A stretch of DNA of 64,000 bases from the NCBI GenBank assembly GCA_023105745.1, contig JALGQZ010000009.1:19144564-19208563 (forward strand). Direction: 5' to 3'. The first letter of the stretch is position 1, and every line of letters starts with the position of its first letter. The notes beneath the pieces are model-generated. The model did no database searches. It was not told where the DNA came from and saw only the letters and a program-made list of their open reading frames with translations. Made by a program: the position numbers and the translations under genes. Of this stretch, positions 1 to 11,904 are shown one piece after another. The stretch comes from Austropuccinia psidii. Its lineage: Eukaryota; Basidiomycota; Pucciniomycetes; Pucciniales; Sphaerophragmiaceae.

Positions 1-1138
1 ACAAGTATTACATCCTGATAATTCACAGTTAAAAAATGAATTATCCACTTCTTTTCATAACTTGGAACCATCAATGGGCCAAGAACTTTCAAAAGAAGTA
101 CCGAAAGCTAAAAAATGGCCTCACTTAAGTGGTGAAGGAGAATATGACCATATGGAATTAATCAGACAAATTGACATGATCAAAGAAGACTTTGAATTAC
201 AAGAAAAATTGGTAACAGCAAGATTAAAAACCTTGTTTACCAGATCAGCCCACAGATGGTAGATCAAATTAAGACAAGCACATGGACACCAAAGTTGGAC
301 TTGGTGAAAAACCCAAGTTATCAACAAATGGGCCAATGATTCTTGGAGGTTTAAAGTGGAAACAGCCTTTGAATATTCCAAATTTAATTCTGATAAAGAC
401 AAAGCTTTACCATGGTTTTGCCTTCAAAAAGACAGATTAACAGCATTGTATCCTGACATTTCAGAATTATTGATCCACAGAAAGATTCTGAGACAATGTG
501 GAGGTGACTTAGAGCATGCTGTCAAAAGCAGGACTACTGAGCAATCTTAAGCAGAAGGTATTATTCATATATTTGAAAAGGTAACCACATGAACCAAAAT
601 GGGTTCTAATAGGGTGAATCTCAAACCAAGTCTTAATACATCTTGGAAAGATTCTGTGGACAAAAATTCCAAAGAAAATTCTAATAATATGAAGTATAAA
701 GCTTCAGATATAATCAGGAAGCTCCATATTTGCCAAAGCACCACCCACTTAGCCAATACATGTCCAAAAAGGGAAAAATCAATGAAATATACTTTGAAAA
801 AGAAACTGATGTTTAAAAAGATGATAATATAATTGAAGAGAATTCAGATGATAAGTCATCAATATTTTCTCAATCCTCAAAAGATATAGAAAATATCAAT
901 GCCACCTTTGACATCATGGAATATTAGTCCAACTTGCCACAATTAAGCAATGGTCAACTTTATTTGTCAAAAATTCAGGATGCACAACTTATGAAGACCA
1001 AACCAAACAGGGGAAAAGGTTATATTGCTGGTAACTCCTGTATAACAGAAGTGGTAATTGACAACAACCCTACTAAACCTTTACTTGACCCAGGAGCCTT
1101 CTGCTCTTGTGTTGGGAAATCTTTTCTGAAAGCTTGTA
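1..1138 (+). pseudogene. Ty3/Gypsy element X, gag to protease portion (left part, interrupted)
   Basis: This is a decayed gag-to-protease stretch of a chromodomain Ty3/Gypsy element, the oldest layer of the nest. Visible blocks are the capsid-like region with a WPHLSGEGEYDHMELI motif (from about 118), the zinc knuckle remnant CHICQSTTHLAN-type (here LHICQSTTHLANTC, near 720-770, first Cys lost) and the protease motif LLDPGAFCSCVG (about 1080-1120). Several nonsense codons and frameshifts break the frame, for example at 260 and 548. The sequence stops abruptly at 1138, at an LTR start. The same protein-coding sequence resumes at 31786 on the same strand, so the intervening 30.6 kb is an insertion with a 5-bp target duplication (ttgta at 1134-1138, ttgtg at 31786-31790). 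The 5' end of X lies outside the window. Confidence 0.85.
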
Positions 1139-2959
1139 TGTGAGCCTTAGAGGTATTTTTATATACCAAAAAGACCACCATTGATAAATTAAAATACAAA
1201 TATAAATAAAATAAATTTATTTATATTATAAAAATAAAAATTGAAATATAAATACAAATTTATATTTAAAAATAAAAACTTAATTATAATTTAAAAATAA
1301 AATTACAATAAAATTTAAAATTATGAAAATTCATTTTTACTTGTAAAAATTATGTAAAAATGAATTTTTAATAAAAATTATGAAATTGAAATATTTTTAG
1401 TAAAAATTTATATAAAATATATTATAAATTTTTATTCAATAAATAAACATATAAAAATTATTTCACCATCTGATTCATCATAAAAAACTGGGTGGGGTCA
1501 CCTCTGAGTGAAATTTTTGTAACTCAACTCTAAATAAGCTTAAATTAAGTTTTTAGTATTTTCAATACAAAAGTTGAAAATCCTCAAAACTTTAATTTAA
1601 TTCGCACCACATGTGGTGTTAACCATAAATTTTTGTTAAAATTGAGGTGTTGTGTTTAGTTTAAAAGCTATGAGGAATTGAAGTATTTTCAATTGAATTC
1701 AATTGAAACGTCAAAATGTGTGCGTGTATTACATAAGTGAACTTTGATTTACATATGATGTATCAATTATTACTGTATTACACTGTACAATTCAATTGAA
1801 TTACATATGTAAATTACAAGTATAATACATGATGAGGAATTAAAGGAAAAAATAAATTGGAAAAATTAGAATTGGGGGGGAAAAGGAACTCTAGCTCTAA
1901 GGGGGAGCCAGACCCCCAAAATCCTTGCTGACAGGCGTGAGATGTCAAAATTCATGCAAAGGTTCATCACTTTTGGCCTGGAATTGAGTCACAGGGTCTG
2001 TGACTCAATTGATGATGAGGTTTTGAGACCAACCAGGGTGGTTTTAACTGCTGCCAAGAGGGTAAAACTACCCTTAAGTTAAAACAATGTTAGTGCAAAC
2101 AGGTTTAACTGGTTTCTACACCTCTTACACACATTCTGACGTGTTTTGAAGGCTCTAGACCAGGTATTGCTATAGTAATTGCTGATTTGAGGTTCTAAAA
2201 TGGCTAAAAATGGCTTAAACCAGGCCTTTTTTGGTCTAACCAGGGTTAAATGATGCCATAATTGGCCTTTCTGTTGTCAGAATTTTTTTCACGACTGACA
2301 AGAGTAAATTTTACTTTTGGAGGAAGAAAATTGATGGCTACAAAATAATGTCTTCTTTGCCCCACTTTTCTCTTCATGTTAGAATCTTTTCCTTTTATAA
2401 TTAGTTTAAAAACTGTTAAACCAATCAATAAAAGATTCCAACCACCATTGTTAAATCATTTTAAACCTTTTAACCACGTGAAAAAATCATTATAATCATT
2501 GTTTGTAACTCTTATAATCATTTTTACCCCTGAACCACCCCAAAAGTTAATTAAAGCATCTTTCATCACTCTTAACTTTGTCACTTTGTTTCCAAATTCA
2601 TTCTGGTCACTTTTGGGGGTGTTTTCTCTTTAATATTCTTTTTAAAGACCTTGTTCTTTAATTAATTGATTGCAGTTCTTTGCTCAATTAATTCCAATTG
2701 AAATTGCTCTTGAAGAAATTTCTTTTGTAGCCTTAAATATCTCTTGTAGAGTATTTTTGGATAAATTTTTATTGTTGGCAGAACAATAAATCTTTATAAT
2801 ATTTTTTTTTATACTAACAAAGTTATAAACAATAAAATTGGCATATTTTCTATTAAAAAAATATTTCTTACTATTTTTAATTGATTTCTACCTTATACAA
2901 ATTTTAAGGCCAGGAAAAGTACTTGATTTTTAATCAAAGTTTCATATCCACACCTTACA
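1139..2959 (+). repeat. LTR L1: 5' LTR of element A
   Basis: A full LTR of 1821 bp that begins TGTGAGCCTTAG and ends CACACCTTACA, giving the usual TG...CA ends. Its AT-rich first third matches the inverted half LTR at 11313-11894 and differs from the LTRs at 9473 and 28685. That assigns L1 to element A and not to element D. The 5 bases before it (ttgta) match, with one difference, the 5 bases after 31785. Confidence 0.85.
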
Positions 2960-2980
2960 TTTGGGGGCCCAGCTGTGATA
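2960..2980 (+). other. Putative primer-binding region of element A
   Basis: Directly after the 5' LTR is TTTGGGGGCCCAGCTGTG. The same block follows LTR L4 of element D (minus strand, 28684 downwards), and a related one, TTTCGGGGGCCTGGCCGTG, follows the LTR of element C at 42335. The position and conservation fit a minus-strand primer-binding site. The primer RNA is not identified. Confidence 0.55.
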
Positions 2981-3183
2981 TTTTACCCGTGAAATATTTT
3001 TTACTATTTTTTCTAACTTTTTTCTTATATTGAAAAATTTCAAACATATATAAAAAATACTTATAATTCAAAAAAACCCATAAAATATTTTTTTGCATAT
3101 TATAAGTGAGGCTCATATTTTTATTTATTTTTTTTGAAATAACCTTTTTTTACTTAATTAATTGGCTTTTTCATTAATCTTAG

Positions 3184-3381
3184 TGTCTGACAACGTGGTA
3201 AGACAAGAAAACATTTAAACACCCTCAACAGTCACCAGCATTATCCCTGCCAGTACTGTTAATTCAGATCATAATAATACTGTTATTGTGACTCAAAATA
3301 ACCAACCTGAACCACTATCTTCTGAATTGATTAACTTGCATATAAGTAATACCCTTCATAAAGCTAATAATTTTGCCAATA
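3184..3381 (+). pseudogene. Leader exon of element A (broken)
   Basis: A 198-nt block bounded by a TTAG acceptor (ends 3183) and a GTAAGT donor (3382). It reads as VSDNVVRQENI...NSDHNNTVIVTQNNQPEP...ISNTL, colinear with the 198-nt leader exon of element D at 28267-28464. One stop (TAA, about 3216) breaks it in this copy. The predicted 65-bp intron 3382-3446 joins it to a frame that overlaps gag, not to the gag frame itself. The presence of the same exon boundaries in two copies is seen in sequence; the splicing is inferred. Confidence 0.5.
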
Positions 3382-3432
3382 GTAAGTTTTTTGACATAAA
3401 AGTACTATTTTAAGCCTTTTTAATCATAAAAT

Positions 3433-5482
3433 ATGCCTTCAACTAGATCAGGAGCCAGCTATAACCCCTCAATCAGCTCCCAGAAAGGTAATAGACATGA
3501 TTATGGCAGAAGCCAACCAGGTACAGAAGGAAAAGGGTCAGTTTATGACTTCCAAGCAACTAAAATAGGTCATTCTGATGCTGATAACACCATTTTACCT
3601 TCACAAAGAGCTGACACTGCCACAAGAAGCCTCAGTGGACATATACAAGGCCATCCAGGAAGCAAACAACAATTCCCTGCAGTACAAGGAGTACCAGATC
3701 CTTTCAGATCTGTGGAAAAACTGCATGAATTCTTACCTGACTGTGAGAAAGTTACCGGGCCGTCCCAATACTTGCAAATTGCTCAATGGATGGCGTCAAT
3801 TGATGGAGAAGAAAAACATGACGCTCTTGACACTAGAATGGAGGAAAAACAACCCTCCACCACCCAAGCAAGTACCAAAAACAGCCCCAGTGGCCAGCAG
3901 CAGCAATTTAAACGTGAAAAAGCAGCCAAAAGATCCAAAAAAGGGCAAAGGAAAGGCACCAGCCACCAAACCTTACAGCCAGGGCTACAGGATGCCATGG
4001 AAAATGTGTTCCAGATGGCCAGAACAATGATGGAATTACAAAAGAAAGAGAAGGCCAGATTAAAATGTCAGAAATGATTTCTGATATTTTTGATTCTATT
4101 CCAGAGTTGTATGAAACTATAACTGACGTAAAAAGTCATCTTTCTGATAAAAATGCATCAATTTGTGACAATCTTAAAACACATAACTTGCGTATGAGCC
4201 AAATCAATGAAACACTCCATTTTGAAAAAGTTTTAGAAACAATTAAACCTTCTAATAATGATAATTCTTTTGGCAAGAAGATAAATGAACAATCCGCCAT
4301 TATTAAGGAATTGAAAGACAAATATTCTATTTTCGATATTGATGACATGATTGAAACAAGAATAAAACAAGCCATAAATATTATGAAAGAGGATAATAAT
4401 AAAGCTCTTGATGATATTTCCAAATCATTTACTGAAGTAAAGACACATATAATTGCCTTGAAAAAGTGTTATGATACCTCAAAAGAGGAAATATCAAAAT
4501 TACCATTAAAGTTAAATGAATTTATTTGATAATACTAAAAGACAGAATTATGGAATGAGCTGACATATAAAGAGGATGATCATAAAATGAATGTAATAAC
4601 ATCTATTAAAAGCTTAAAACATGAATTAAGAAACTCACAAAGGTGTAACAATAGTAAAATGAATGATATTGAACAGCTACTAAACACCTTACGAAGAATG
4701 TCTACACCTCTGAATCAAAATGAGGGTACAGGGATTCCCAATCCACAAGTATTGGATATTGAAAATTCTCCATTAAAAAATGAATTTTCTACTTCTTTTC
4801 ATAACTTGGAACCATCAATGGGCCAAGCACTCTTGAACGAAGTTCCAAAACTTAAGGAATGGCCTCACTTCAGTGGTGAAGTAGAATATGACCATATGGA
4901 ACTCATCAGAGGTATTGACATGATCAAAGAAGACTTTGAATTACCAGACAGATTGCTAAAAGCCAGGTTTAACATGTTGGTTACCAAATCAGCTAACAGA
5001 TGGTATATCAAATTGAGACAAGCACATGGACACCCAAGTTGGACTTGGTGGAAAACCCAAATTATCAACAAATGGGCCAATGATTCTTGGAGGTTTAAAG
5101 TGGAAACAGCCTTTGAATCTTCCAAATTTAATGCTGATAAAGACAAAGCTTTACCATGGTTTTGCCAACAAAAAGACAGATTAACAGCATTATATCCTGA
5201 CATGTCAGAATTTATGATCCATAGAAAGATTCTGAGACAATGTGGAGGTGACTTAGAGCATGCTGTCAAAAGCATAACTACTGAAAAATCTTCAGCAGAG
5301 GATATTATCAATATATTGGAAGAAGTAACCACCAGAACCAAAATTGGTACTAGTAATAATGTTAAGTTTAAATCTTCAGATACAGTCAGAAAGTGCCATA
5401 TTTGCCAAAGCACCACCCATTTAGCCAATACATGTCTAAAAAGGGGGAAAATGAATGAAATTGATATTGAAAAAAGAACCTG
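3433..5482 (+). pseudogene. Element A gag (Ty3/Gypsy capsid/nucleocapsid), broken
   Basis: Gag starts at the ATG of MPSTRSGASYNPS, 474 nt after the LTR. It runs through a low-complexity N-terminal region, a coiled-coil-like stretch (SDIFDSIPELYETI..., 4065-4529), the capsid region (WPHFSGEVEYDHMELI, near 4858-5270) and the zinc knuckle CHICQSTTHLANTC (C-x2-C-x4-H-x4-C, about 5396-5437). Compared with element D it has lost about 20 bp near 3990, which shifts the frame and ends the first segment at 4077. Further stops lie at 4529 and 5481. A second reading frame overlaps the first part (3447-4030). Gag would coat the element RNA; this copy cannot make an intact protein. Confidence 0.85.
3447..4030 (+). 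pseudogene. Overlapping second frame in gag of element A (putative spliced ORF2)
   Basis: This frame is different from gag and starts after an acceptor AG at 3445-3446. It begins QEPAITPQSAPRKVID and continues with globular-looking sequence (SVDIYKAI, EYQILSDLWKNCMNS, NTCKLLNGW, LTLEWRKNNPPPPK) to a Lys/Pro-rich tail. A single stop (TAG, 3566-3568) interrupts it, at a different codon from the single stop of the D copy. It ends early at 4030 because of the deletion that also breaks gag. The protein function is unknown. Conservation of a long open second frame in two copies is the evidence that it is real. Confidence 0.55.
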
Positions 5483-5483
5483 A

Positions 5484-8400
5484 TGTTGAGAAAGATTAAA
5501 TAATTCAAGACAATTCAGATGATAAGTCATCCATATTTTCTGAAGCTTCAAAAGATATAGAAAATATCAATTCCACTTTTGACATCATGGAATCTTATTC
5601 CCACTTGCCACAATTGAGCAATGGTCAACTTGATTTATAAAAAATTCAAGATGCACAACTTATGAAAACAAAACCAAACAGGGAGAAAGGTTATACAGCT
5701 GGTAACTCCTGTATAACAGAAGTGGTGATTGACAACAAGCCCACCAAACTGTTACTTGACCCAGTGGCCTTCTGCTCTTGTGTTGGAAAATTTTTTCTTA
5801 AGCCTTGTGTACCAAATTTTGATGACCAATTGTTACCAATTGATGGTATAAAATTCAATAGTGCAAGTAATCCAATGAAAGCATTAGGAATTTTTGAGAC
5901 CAATGTCATATTCCCACACATTAATGGGAATTTGAGAATCACAGTGGAATCTGTTGTTATGGAAAAATTGCTCAAGTACCCATTTTATATTGGGAAATGA
6001 CTATTTAATCATGTATGGAATAGATTTACATAACAACAAAGAGAGATAATTTACTATTGGAGACAATAAGCGTCAGAGATTTGCCCTTTTACCACTTAAA
6101 AGACAAATTACAGTAAATAAAGTATCACCAGTCAACTTACAATTGGAAAAATACAAATCTGAACAGGTAAATGAATCTGAAATAAGCCTTCATCTGACTG
6201 ATAAACAAGAAAATAAACTTTCTTCCCTTTTGTATTACCACAGAAGAGCATTTGCTTCAGACAAAGAACCTCTAGGAGCAATTATTGGTCATGAAGTTGA
6301 TATCATTCTTAATATTGAAACACCTTATCAATCACCCTTGAGAAGCCTGCATACCCAGCAAGTCCCAAGTCGAGAGAAGCTCCGGAAACTGATATCAAAG
6401 AACTTCTAGACCTTGGTGTAATAGGAAAAGTTGGCCATAATGAAGAATTAGAAATACCTACACCAGTCATAGTGGCATGGCATAATGGAAAATCCAGAAT
6501 GGTTGGGGATCTCAGAGATCTGAACACTTACACTGCTCCAGACAGATACCCAATACCAAAAATCCAAATTGCCCTTACTCAAATATCTCAAGCTGTGTAT
6601 AGAGCCACTATGGATTCCCTTAAAGGATTCCATCAAAATGTGGTGACACCAAGAGCAAGAAAATACTTGAGAATTATTGTTCATTGTGGAGTGTATGAAT
6701 ACTTGAGGATGGCCTTTGGTATTGAAAATGCACCTTCACACTTCCAAGGAGTGATGAATGAAATCTTCCCTGAAGAACTCTCAGAGGGATGGTTAATCAT
6801 TTACATTGATGACATTATTGTCTGTTCCAAGACTTGGGAGGAGAACATGTACAGATTGTCCAGAGTTTTGACAAAATTTCAATCAGTAAGCATGAAAATA
6901 TCCTTGAAGAAATGCCATTTTGGACTTAAAGAACTTAAGGCACTATGACATTTTGTATCTGGTTTGTCCCTTGGAATTGACAAAAACAAAGTTTCAGAAG
7001 TATTACTAAAACCCATGCCTCAGAAAAAGAAAGAAATTCAGTCATTCTTACGTTTTGCAGGATATTACAGGCAACACATTAAAGATTTTGCATCCATAGC
7101 AAGACCACTTTATAAATTGTGTGACAAAGACACAGTATTTGAAATGATTGTTGACAGAGTCAAAGCTTTTGAGTCTCTAAGAGAAGCCTTGACCATTGCT
7201 CCACTCTTACTGATTCCAGACTTTAAATTGCCTTTCAAATTGTATATTGATGCATCAGGGGATGGGCTGGGTGCTGCACTTCACCAAGTTCAGGTCATAA
7301 ATGATAAACCTGTAGAAGGACCCATATGTTTCATATCCAGGCAAATCAAACCAACTGAAGCCAGATATGGAGCAAGTCAAATGGAATGTCTATGCCTTGT
7401 CTGAGCCTTGGAAAAATTGAACTACTTCTTGGAGGGATGTGTTTTTGAGGTGATACCAGATTGTACAGCTGTCAAATCACTTTTAAACATGAAAACACCC
7501 AATAGACATATGCTCAGATGGAAAATAGCCATACAAGAATACAGAGGAAATATGACTATGGTTAATAAGGATGGGAATATTCATAAGAATGCAGATGGAC
7601 TAAGCAGATGGCCATTACCAAGTAATATTGATAATCCTGCTTATGTGCCAGAAGAAGCTTCACCAAAAATCCCAATAGAAGGAATACATTTGTAGCATCT
7701 TATTCCAATTACTTAACAAAGACTGTAAAGACAACTCTCTCATACATGCTTTGGATGAAGTATGGAAAAAATCTTATGATGAAGGAAGATTTCACCTACT
7801 GGATCGTATAATTTACCACAGGACCAAGCACACATGTGTCATGACAGTTGTGGACAGATCATTAATCAATCTTGTACTTAAAGAATGCCATGATAGCCCC
7901 TTTTCAGGACATCTGTCTGAAGACAGAACAAGAGAGAAAGTAAAGACCTGCATATGGTGGCCAATGTGGCAGAACGATGTTGCAGAGTATTGCAAAACCT
8001 GTGACAGATGCCAAAAGGCAAATAAATCCACTGGCAAGAGACTTGGAAATATGATAAAACTCCAAGAACCAAGCAGACCTTGGGAAATTGTCCATATGGA
8101 TTGGGTAACTGGGCTACCACCAGGAGGTGACAGAATTTATAATGCTTTCCTAGTAATTGTGGAAAGAGTCAGTAAAACTCCAATCTCTTTACCATGTCAC
8201 AAGGATGATACAGCCATGGATACAGCTCCTCTGATATGGAATAGAGTAGTGTCATGGACTGGAATATTTACAAATATCATTAGTGATAGGGATCCCAAAT
8301 TCACTTCAGCACTATGAACAAATCTTCACCAATTATTTGGCACTAAGCTGTCTTTCTTTACAGCCTACCACCCACAAACTGATGGTCTGGCTGAAAGGAT

Positions 8401-8865
8401 GATCAAAACTTTAGAGGACATGGTAAGAAGAATTTGTGCATATGGCCTTGAATTCAAAGATTGTGATGGATTTACCCATGATTGGTGTACTATGTTTCCA
8501 GCATTGGAAATAGCATATAAAAAATCAATCCATGCAAGTACCAATCAAACTCCTGCTATTCTAGAAAAAGGATGGAACACCAAATTAACCCAAGATTCCT
8601 TGAGGAAAGATTTGATTGAAATACATCCCACAGCTGCTAGCTTAAAGGGAATGCTAGACAGAGCTAGAAAGCATGCAGTAAGGTGCATGAAAGACTCTTT
8701 TGCATATGCTAAAGACAAATGGGATAAATCACATGCAACACCAGATTTCAAAGTGGGGGACTTAGTTCTTGTATCCACCACTAACTTCAATAACATCAAA
8801 GGATGTAAAAAGCTAAAAGATTCCTTTGCAGGGCCCTTTGTTATTAAGGCCCTCCATGGAGAAAA
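5484..8865 (+). pseudogene. Element A protease, reverse transcriptase, RNase H and integrase, broken
   Basis: This is the pol region of element A. In order: protease (LLLDPVAFCSCVG near 5750-5790; the family motif is DPG and the G is mutated here), reverse transcriptase (6472-6948, with YIDDIIVCSKTW near 6804), RNase H ([16 protein letters not shown] near 7240, NADGLSRW near 7590), and integrase (HHCC finger [42 protein letters not shown]). Stops or frameshifts occur at about 5998, 6407, 6946, 7402, 7693, 8315 and before 8399. The coding sequence is cut at 8865, where an inverted copy of the element's own 3' end begins. This copy is dead. Confidence 0.85.
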
Positions 8866-9629
8866 TTTAAATTATAATTAATTTTTTATTTTTGATATAA
8901 TTTTATATTTATATTTTGATTTTTATTTTAATAATATAAATAAATTTATTTTATTTATATTAATATGTTATTTTTTATATTTGTGGTCTTTTGGGTATAT
9001 GAAATTACCTCTAAGGCTCACATTCCCTCCCCCTAAAAAAAGAATATTACTTTGTAATATTGGTGTTTCTAGTGTGTCTGAATCTCCTCAGGAGTTTGGT
9101 AGCTTCTGGTATATCTTTTTCTTCTAACCATTCATCTTCACAAGTTGGGTCACTGTACCTAACAAGGTATTCCCTTACTTTCTTGGTTCTTAATTTCCTT
9201 TCCTCAAGGGAAATTTCTCAGCATCACTAGATTTATATGGTTTTATCAAGAAAACCATATAAATCTAGTGATGCTGAGAAATTTCCCTTGAGGAAAGGAA
9301 ATTAAGAACCAAGAAAGTAAGGGAATACCTTGTTAGGTACAGTGACCCAAGTTGTGAAGATGAATGGTTAGAAGAAAAAGATATACCAGAAGCTACCAAA
9401 CTCCTGAGGAGATTCAGACACACTAGAAACACCAATATTACAAAGTAATATTCTTTTTTTAGGGGGAGGGAATGTGAGCCTTAGAGGTAATTTCATATAC
9501 CCAAAAGACCACAAATATAAAAAATAACATATTAATATAAATAAAATAAATTTATTTATATTATTAAAATAAAAATCAAAATATAAATATAAAATTATAT
9601 TAAAAATAAAAAATTAATTATAATTTAAA
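8866..9629. repeat. Near-perfect 379-bp palindrome (fold-back of element 3' end)
   Basis: The left arm 8866-9244 is the reverse complement of the right arm 9251-9629 around a 6-nt spacer (atcaag, 9245-9250). I saw only about two mismatches, for example cacaaGttggg against cacaaCttggg. The right arm carries the last ~220 bp of pol (chromodomain end), the polypurine tract and the first 157 bp of LTR L2. The left arm holds the same in reverse. Both arms share a ~65-bp internal deletion relative to intact copies, so the duplication came after that deletion or copied it. Confidence 0.9.
9461..9472 (+). other. Polypurine tract before LTR L2
   Basis: AGGGGGAGGGAA lies immediately before the TGTGAGCC LTR start, the position expected for the plus-strand primer of an LTR retrotransposon. 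The same purine run, more or less decayed, precedes L6 at 34216-34228 and, inverted, follows L3 at 11895-11903. Confidence 0.7.
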
Positions 9630-11312
9630 AATAAATTAATACATTAAATTTGGTAAATATAAAATTACATTTATACTTGAAAAAATTAAGTAAAAATGAA
9701 ACTTTAACAAAATTGTGAGAAAATAAATAAATTTGGAAAAAAGTTAAATAAAATTTATTATAACTTTTTATCCAATAAATAAACATATAAAACTTATTTC
9801 ACCATTGGATTCCTCATAAAAAATCAGGTGGGGTCACCTCTGAGTAAAATTCTTGTAACTCAACTCTAAATAAGCTTAAATTAAGTTTTTAGTATTTTCA
9901 ATACAAAAGTTGAAAATCCTCAAAACCTTAATTTAATTCACACCACATGTGGTGTTAACCATCAATTTTTGTGTTAAAATTGAGGTGTTGTGTTTAGTTT
10001 AGAAGTTATGAGGAATTGAAGTATTTTCAATTGAATTCAATTGAAACGTCAAAATGTGCGCGTGTATTACATAAGTGAACTTTGATTTACATATGAGGTG
10101 TCAATTATTACTGTATTGTACTGTACAATTGAATTGAATTACATATGTAAATTATAAGTATAATACATGATGAGGAATTAAAGGAAAAATAAATTGGAAA
10201 GATTAAATTTGGGGGGGAAAAGGAACTCCAGCTCTAAGGGGGAGCTAGACCCCCAAAATCCTTGCTGACAGGCGTGGGATGTCAAAATTCACGCAAAAGT
10301 TCATCACTTTTGGCCTGGAATTGAGTTACAGGGTCTGTGGACTCAATTGATGATGAGGTTTTGATACCAACTGGGGTAGTTTTAGCTGTTGCCAAGAGGG
10401 TAAAACTACCCTTAAGATAAAACAATCATAATAAAAACAGTTTGAACTGGTTTCTACGCCTCTGACACACATTCTGACGTGTTTTGAAGGCTCTAGGCCT
10501 GGTATTGCTATAGTAATGGCTGATTTAAGGGTCTAAAATGGCTAAAAATGGCTAAAAATGGCTTAAACCAGCCCTTTTTGGTCTAAACCAGGGTTCAATG
10601 ATGCCATAATTGGCTTTTCTGTTGTCAGACTGTTTTTCACGACTGACAAGAGTAAATTTTACTTTTGGAGCAAGAGAATTGATGGCTATAAAAGAATGTC
10701 TTCTTTGCCCCACTTTTCTCTTCATGTTAGAATCTTTTCCTTTTATTAATTAGTTTAAAACTGTTAAACCAATCAATCAAAGATTCCAACCACCACTTTT
10801 AAATCATTTTAATCCTTTTAACCACGTGAAAAAATCATTATAATCATTGTTTGTAACTCTTATAATCATTTTTACCCCTGAACCACCCCAAAAGTGAATT
10901 AAAGCATCTTTCATCACTGTAAACTTTGTCACTTTGTTTCCAAATTCACTCTGGTCACTTTTGGGCGTGTTTTCTCTTTAATATTCTTTTTAAAGACTTT
11001 GTTCTTTAATTAATTGCTTGCAGTTCTTTGCTCAATTAATTCCAATTGAAATTGCTCTTGAAGAAATTTCTTTTGTAGCCTTAAAATATCTCTTGTAGAG
11101 TATTTTTTTGGATAAATTTTTATTGTTGGTAAAACAATAAATTTTTATAATATTATTGTTTTATACTAATAAAGTTATAAACAATAAAATTGGCGTGTTT
11201 TCTCTTAAAAATAATATTTCATACTATTTTTAATTGATTTTCACCTTATACAAATTTTGAGGACAGGAAAAGTACTTGATTTTTAATCAAAGTTTCATAT
11301 CCACACCTTACA
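9473..11312 (+). repeat. LTR L2: LTR of element D, displaced in + orientation
   Basis: A full LTR of 1840 bp, TGTGAGCC...CCTTACA. Its AT-rich 5' third is nearly identical to L4 (28685-30493), the 5' LTR of the minus-strand element D, and clearly different from L1. It is therefore a D-type LTR although it stands in the opposite orientation to D. It is followed directly by ctcat, the reverse complement of the atgag target site of D, which marks an inverted segment. Confidence 0.8.
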
Positions 11313-11894
11313 CTCATAGCTTTTAAACTAAACACAACACCTCACTTTTAACAAAAATTTATGGTTAACACCACATGTGGTGTGAATTAAATTAAAGTTT
11401 TGAGGATTTGCAACTTTTGTATTGAAAATACTAAAAATTTAATTTAAACTTATTTAGAGTTGAGTTACAAAAATTTCACTCAGAGGTGACCCCACCTAAT
11501 TTTTTATGAGAAAGCAAATGGTGAAATAATTTTTCTATGTTTATTTATTGGATAAAAAGTTATAATATATTTTATAGAAATTTCTACCAAAAATATTTTA
11601 ATTTCATAATTTTTATTAAAAATTCATTTTTACATAATTTTTACAAGTAAAAATGAATTTTCATAATTTTAAATTTTATTGTAATTTTATTTTTAAATTA
11701 TAATTAAGTTTTGATTTTTAAATCTAAATTTGTATTTATATTTCAATTTTTATTTTTATAATATAAATAAATTTATTTTATTTATATTTCAATTTTTATT
11801 TTTATAATATAAATAAATTTATCTTATTCATATTCGTATTTTAATTTATCATTTGTGGTCTTTTGGGTATATAAAAATATCTCTAAGGCTCACA
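11313..11894 (-). repeat. LTR L3: inverted 5' part of the element A 3' LTR
   Basis: This 582-bp partial LTR in minus orientation covers the LTR start (GGCTCACA end at 11894) up to the internal ATGAG. It matches L1 rather than L2 or L4, apart from a 44-bp direct duplication near 11735-11825. The complementary 3' part of the same LTR is found in + orientation at 30494-31785, starting with the same ATGAG. The two halves belong to one LTR that was split by the insertion of D. Confidence 0.8.
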
Positions 11895-11904
11895 TTCCCT
11901 CCCT

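Noticed and set aside
4865..5551. Long minus-strand frame of 228 codons opposite gag of element A
   Set aside because: Its peptide is the antisense of conserved Gag (the same antisense peptides recur opposite the other copies), so it is a shadow.
9473..11312. L2 as the simple 3' LTR of element A
   Set aside because: Its 5' third matches the D-type L4 and not L1, and it is followed by inverted ctcat and an inverted A-type half LTR instead of a target duplication.
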